DNA from: Ferranicluibacter rubi
GTDB lineage: Bacteria; Pseudomonadota; Alphaproteobacteria; Rhizobiales; Rhizobiaceae
Length of the DNA stretch: 64,000 bases
Direction: 5' to 3'
NCBI RefSeq assembly: GCF_011603255.1
Contig: NZ_JAANCM010000012.1
Location: 1 to 64,000, forward strand
How positions within the stretch are numbered: the first letter of the stretch is position 1; each line of letters opens with the position of its first letter. The notes under the pieces were generated by a model that was not told where the DNA came from, did no database searches, and saw only the letters and a list, made by a program, of their open reading frames with translations. Position numbers and translations under genes: made by a program. Below, piece after piece: positions 61,177 to 64,000 of the stretch.

Positions 61177-61638
61177 ATGGGTATGGCAGTGGGCGGATCC
61201 AAGGGCTCGGGCGGCAGACGCGGCGGGCGTGGTCGCGGACGCGGCGGCAAGGCCGTGATGAGCGAAATCAACGTGACGCCCTTCGTGGACGTCATGCTGG
61301 TGCTGCTCATCATCTTCATGGTGGCCGCACCGATGATGACCGTCGGCGTGCCGATCGATCTGCCGGAAACGCAGGCCAAGGCGCTGAATTCCGATACGCA
61401 GCCGATCACGATCTCGGTCAATCCGGCCGGCGAGATCTTCCTGCAGGAAAGCCCGATCACCATCGAGGAGGTCGTGCCGAAGCTCGAGGCCATCGCCAAG
61501 ACCGGCTACGAAGAGCGCATCTACGTGCGCGGCGACACCAATGCCGACTACGGAACGGTCATGAAGGTCATGGCGCGCATTTCGTCTGCCGGCTTCAAGA
61601 ACCTGGGTCTCGTGACCCTTCAGGAAACGGACAAGTGA
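61177..61638 (+). CDS. tolR: Tol-Pal system protein TolR
   Basis: A 153-residue protein with a basic, Gly-rich N-terminus ([20 protein letters not shown]), then the transmembrane anchor [20 protein letters not shown] with the proton-binding Asp, and a periplasmic domain ([14 protein letters not shown] through [17 protein letters not shown]). Works with TolQ. The Gly/Arg stretch is longer than in E. coli TolR. Starts 24 bp after tolQ. Confidence 0.95.
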   Translation: MGMAVGGSKGSGGRRGGRGRGRGGKAVMSEINVTPFVDVMLVLLIIFMVAAPMMTVGVPIDLPETQAKALNSDTQPITISVNPAGEIFLQESPITIEEVVPKLEAIAKTGYEERIYVRGDTNADYGTVMKVMARISSAGFKNLGLVTLQETDK

Positions 61639-61647
61639 GCCTTTGAC

Positions 61648-62760
61648 ATGAAGGGCAGCATCGCAACCTCCGCTGTGCTTCACGGACTGGTGCTCACCTG
61701 GGCGCTGGTTTCGCTCGGCAGTCCGAAGCCTCTCGAGGTTGCGGCCGTCGAATCCGTTCCCGTTGAAATCATCAGCGAGATGAGCCAGATCCAGCAGGGC
61801 GACCTCAAGGCGCCCATGGCGGAGAAATCCGCGCCCAAGCCCTCCGAAAAGCCGCAGACGCTGCCCGAGGCCGAGAATGTCGGCGATAACGACGTCGATA
61901 TGAAGACGCCGCCGAAGCCGGTTTCCAAGCCGATCGAGAATCAGGCCTCCGCCGCACCGCCGAAGTCGGAGGACGCACCGCCATCGCCCGATCCGGTGAA
62001 GGAAGAGGTCAAGCCGTCCGAAAAGCCGCCCGCCGAACCCGCAACCGAGGTCGCCGCCCTGCCGGCGCCCAAGGAAGAGGTGAAGCCGGACCCCAAGCCC
62101 GATCCGAAGCCGGAGCCGGAAGCGAAGGCCGAGCCGACGCCGGAACCGACCCCGACGCCCGCCGAGCCGACGCCGGCTGAGGCCCCGGATGCCGCGGCCT
62201 TGCCGCAGAACGTGCCGGCCCCGACCGCGCGCCCGAAGGTCGAGGAGACCGCCGCCGCGCAGACCGCCAAGACGCCCGATCGCAAGACGGATGCGGCGCC
62301 CAAGGAGCAGAAGAAGACGTCGTCCCAGAAGGAAAGCGACTTCAATGCCGACGAGGTGGCAGCCCTCCTCAACAAGACGGAATCCTCCGGCGGCGGCGCC
62401 AAGCGCTCGCAGGACAAGGCGGCGCTGGGCGGCAAGAAGACGACGACCGGCAATACGCTGTCCCTGAGCGAGATGGACGCATTGAAGGGCATGATCCAGA
62501 AGAACTGGTCGATCATTCCCGGCATGGCGGATCTTCAGGGCATGGTGATCACGGTCACAATCCAGCTCGATCCGCAGGGCGAGATCGTCGGCCAGCCCGA
62601 GGTCGAAGCGACGGGGGGCACGCCGACCTCGCAGCGCGCGATGATCGGCAGCGCCACGCGCGCCGTGCGCCGCTCCGCACCCTTCAAGCTGCCTGCCGAG
62701 AAGTACGATTCCTGGCAGGAAGTCGTCATCCACTTCGATCCGTCGGACATGCTGCTGTGA
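61648..62760 (+). CDS. tolA: Tol-Pal system protein TolA
   Basis: A 370-residue inner-membrane-anchored protein. An N-terminal transmembrane helix (SAVLHGLVLTWALVSLG) is followed by a very long Pro/Glu/Lys-rich stalk (about 60-245) with stretches of alternating P, K and E. The C-terminal TonB-like domain (GMIQKNWSIIPGMADLQGMV, ITVTIQLDPQGEIVGQPEVE) contacts Pal and TolB. Starts 9 bp after the tolR stop; the order Q-R-A-B is intact. Confidence 0.92.
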   Translation: MKGSIATSAVLHGLVLTWALVSLGSPKPLEVAAVESVPVEIISEMSQIQQGDLKAPMAEKSAPKPSEKPQTLPEAENVGDNDVDMKTPPKPVSKPIENQASAAPPKSEDAPPSPDPVKEEVKPSEKPPAEPATEVAALPAPKEEVKPDPKPDPKPEPEAKAEPTPEPTPTPAEPTPAEAPDAAALPQNVPAPTARPKVEETAAAQTAKTPDRKTDAAPKEQKKTSSQKESDFNADEVAALLNKTESSGGGAKRSQDKAALGGKKTTTGNTLSLSEMDALKGMIQKNWSIIPGMADLQGMVITVTIQLDPQGEIVGQPEVEATGGTPTSQRAMIGSATRAVRRSAPFKLPAEKYDSWQEVVIHFDPSDMLL

Positions 62761-62850
62761 CCGCCGGCTCTATCATCGAAATCACTCCGGCCATCGCTTC
62801 GTGGGATGGCCGTCACCATACCGAATGGACTGCTGAGAGGCTCCGTAACC

Positions 62851-64000
62851 ATGCTTAGACGCACCTTTTTCCGGCTCTTCGTCGCGCTGACGGGTCTGGT
62901 CGCTGCTGCGACCGTGCCTGCGCATGCGCGCGTCGAGATCAACATCAACCGGGGCAATGTCGAGCCGCTGCCGATCGCCATCACCGACTTCCTGCAAGGG
63001 GAGATGGGGCAGAAGATCTCGGACGTCGTGGCCGCCGACCTCAAGCGGTCGGGCCTGTTCGCGCCGGTCGACCGCAAGGCCTTCATCGAGAAGATCACCA
63101 ACCCGGACGCGGCGCCGCGCTTTGAAGACTGGCGCGTCTTGAACGTGCAGGCGCTCGTCACCGGCCGCGTCACGCAGGAGGCCGATGGCCGCCTGAAGGC
63201 GCAGTTCCGCCTGTGGGATGCCACGGCGCAGAACCAGATCACCGGCCAGCAGTATTTCACGCAGCCGGAAAACTGGCGCCGTCTCGCCCACATCATCGCG
63301 GACGCGATCTACAAGGAAATCACCGGCGAGGAGGGCTATTTCGATACCCGCGTCGTCTATGTCGCCGAAAGCGGCCCGAAGACGGCCCGCAAGCGCCAGC
63401 TCGCCATCATGGATCAGGATGGCGCCAATGCGCGCGCCATCACCAATTCCAACGATATCGTGCTGACGCCGCGCTTCTCGCCGAGCCGCCAGGAAATCAC
63501 CTATATGTCGTTCGAGGGCCAGGAGCCGCGGGTCTACCTGCTGCAGCTGGAAACCGGACAGCGCGAGGTGGTGGGCAACTTCCCCGGCATGACCTTTGCG
63601 CCGCGCTTCTCGCCGGATGGCCAGCGCGTCATCATGAGCCTTCAGCAGGAGGGCAACGCCAATATCTACACGATGGACCTGCGCTCGCGCACCACGACGC
63701 GCCTGACCTCGACGCCGGCCATCGACACCTCGCCGTCCTATGCGCCGGACGGCGCGCGCATCGTGTTCGAAAGCGACCGCGGCGGCCGCCAGCAGCTTTA
63801 CGTCATGGGCGCCGACGGTTCCGGCCAGACACGCATCTCGTTCGGCGACGGTTCCTATTCCACACCGGTCTGGTCGCCGCGCGGCGACCTCATCGCCTTC
63901 ACCAAGCAGTCGGGCGGCAAGTTCTCGATCGGCGTGATGAAGCCGGACGGTTCGGGCGAGCGCATCCTTACATCGGGCTTCCACAATGAAGGCCCGACCT
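62851..64000 (+). CDS. tolB: Tol-Pal system protein TolB (3' end outside window)
   Basis: 383 residues are visible and the frame runs to the window edge. A signal peptide ([20 protein letters not shown], cleavage near AHA-RVE) precedes the N-terminal domain ([20 protein letters not shown] and [13 protein letters not shown]). The beta-propeller follows with WD-like repeats such as [45 protein letters not shown] and [12 protein letters not shown]. It links TolA and Pal in the periplasm. GAGAGGC precedes the ATG at 62851. Confidence 0.96.
   Translation, partial: MLRRTFFRLFVALTGLVAAATVPAHARVEININRGNVEPLPIAITDFLQGEMGQKISDVVAADLKRSGLFAPVDRKAFIEKITNPDAAPRFEDWRVLNVQALVTGRVTQEADGRLKAQFRLWDATAQNQITGQQYFTQPENWRRLAHIIADAIYKEITGEEGYFDTRVVYVAESGPKTARKRQLAIMDQDGANARAITNSNDIVLTPRFSPSRQEITYMSFEGQEPRVYLLQLETGQREVVGNFPGMTFAPRFSPDGQRVIMSLQQEGNANIYTMDLRSRTTTRLTSTPAIDTSPSYAPDGARIVFESDRGGRQQLYVMGADGSGQTRISFGDGSYSTPVWSPRGDLIAFTKQSGGKFSIGVMKPDGSGERILTSGFHNEGPT

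Noticed and set aside
60232-62733. 833-codon minus-strand frame across tolQ, tolR and tolA
   Set aside because: Covers three true genes and has Gly/Arg-rich nonsense composition with no domain.
1-64000. tRNA, rRNA, prophage or transposase genes
   Set aside because: I scanned for TPsiC-like GGTTCGA blocks, rRNA core sequences and transposase or integrase motifs and found none that held up; without a tool a single divergent tRNA could be missed.

Overview
The window looks like a chromosomal stretch of a Rhizobiaceae alphaproteobacterium (Rhizobium, Agrobacterium, Shinella or Ensifer type; the genus cannot be settled from the sequence alone). Evidence: high GC, an Omp10-type lipoprotein otherwise typical of Brucella and rhizobia, homospermidine synthase, GapR and RcdA cell-cycle proteins, a sulfolipid operon in the order sqdB-sqdD-sqdC, a zapA-6S RNA-ygfA block, and three copies of the composite palindromic intergenic repeat common in rhizobia. 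Nearly all genes are housekeeping. I see no prophage, IS transposase, CRISPR array, rRNA or tRNA.

Layout. 1-8 kb (minus strand): a truncated 5'-nucleotidase family gene, omp10, hss, pabC-pabB and the M3 peptidase pepF. 8-12.7 kb (plus): an orphan sigma-54 response regulator, a DUF882/M15-like exported protein with a long Pro/Ala tail, and a LuxR-type solo regulator. 12.8-20.5 kb: gapR, DUF1244, an N-formylglutamate amidohydrolase-like gene, a DUF1036-pyk overlapping pair, an alpha/beta hydrolase, a TPR protein, rpmJ and purEK. 20.5-22.8 kb: two divergent YdcH/DUF465 genes, a gene-poor stretch of about 1 kb and an ArsR-like regulator. 22.8-31.7 kb: a ThiE-like gene, a Sel1 protein, suhB with a structured leader, a MotA/ExbB-like plus OmpA/MotB-like pair, an orphan TctC receptor, an ABC exporter and rpmE. 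32-38.4 kb: rcdA with a perfect CtrA-type site upstream, a candidate small RNA, an MFS carrier, PhzF and fbaB. 37-42 kb: the carbon-metabolism cluster pgk, glycolipid-binding protein, gap and tkt (minus).

42.5-55.4 kb (plus): DUF4164, zapA, 6S RNA, 5-formyl-THF cyclo-ligase, a YmdB-type phosphodiesterase, a BrnTA toxin-antitoxin pair, an MBL hydrolase, yebC, a CHASE4-GGDEF cyclase, a luciferase-like oxidoreductase (minus) and ruvC-ruvA-[AbrB/PIN toxin-antitoxin]-ruvB, followed by a Tat-type phosphoesterase, a Nudix hydrolase and a DUF2945 pair. 55.4-58.4 kb (minus): sqdBDC. 58.5-64 kb (plus): ybgC, a glycosyltransferase, tolQ, tolR, tolA and a truncated tolB.

The most unusual observations are the toxin-antitoxin module inside the ruv operon, with its stop codon overlapping the ruvB start; the CtrA-type sites around rcdA with an apparent small RNA beside them; a 41-bp perfect inverted repeat in one intergenic element; a tandem duplication at the 6S RNA promoter; and structured leaders in front of suhB and the thiE-like gene. 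I did not find a clearly new multi-gene system.
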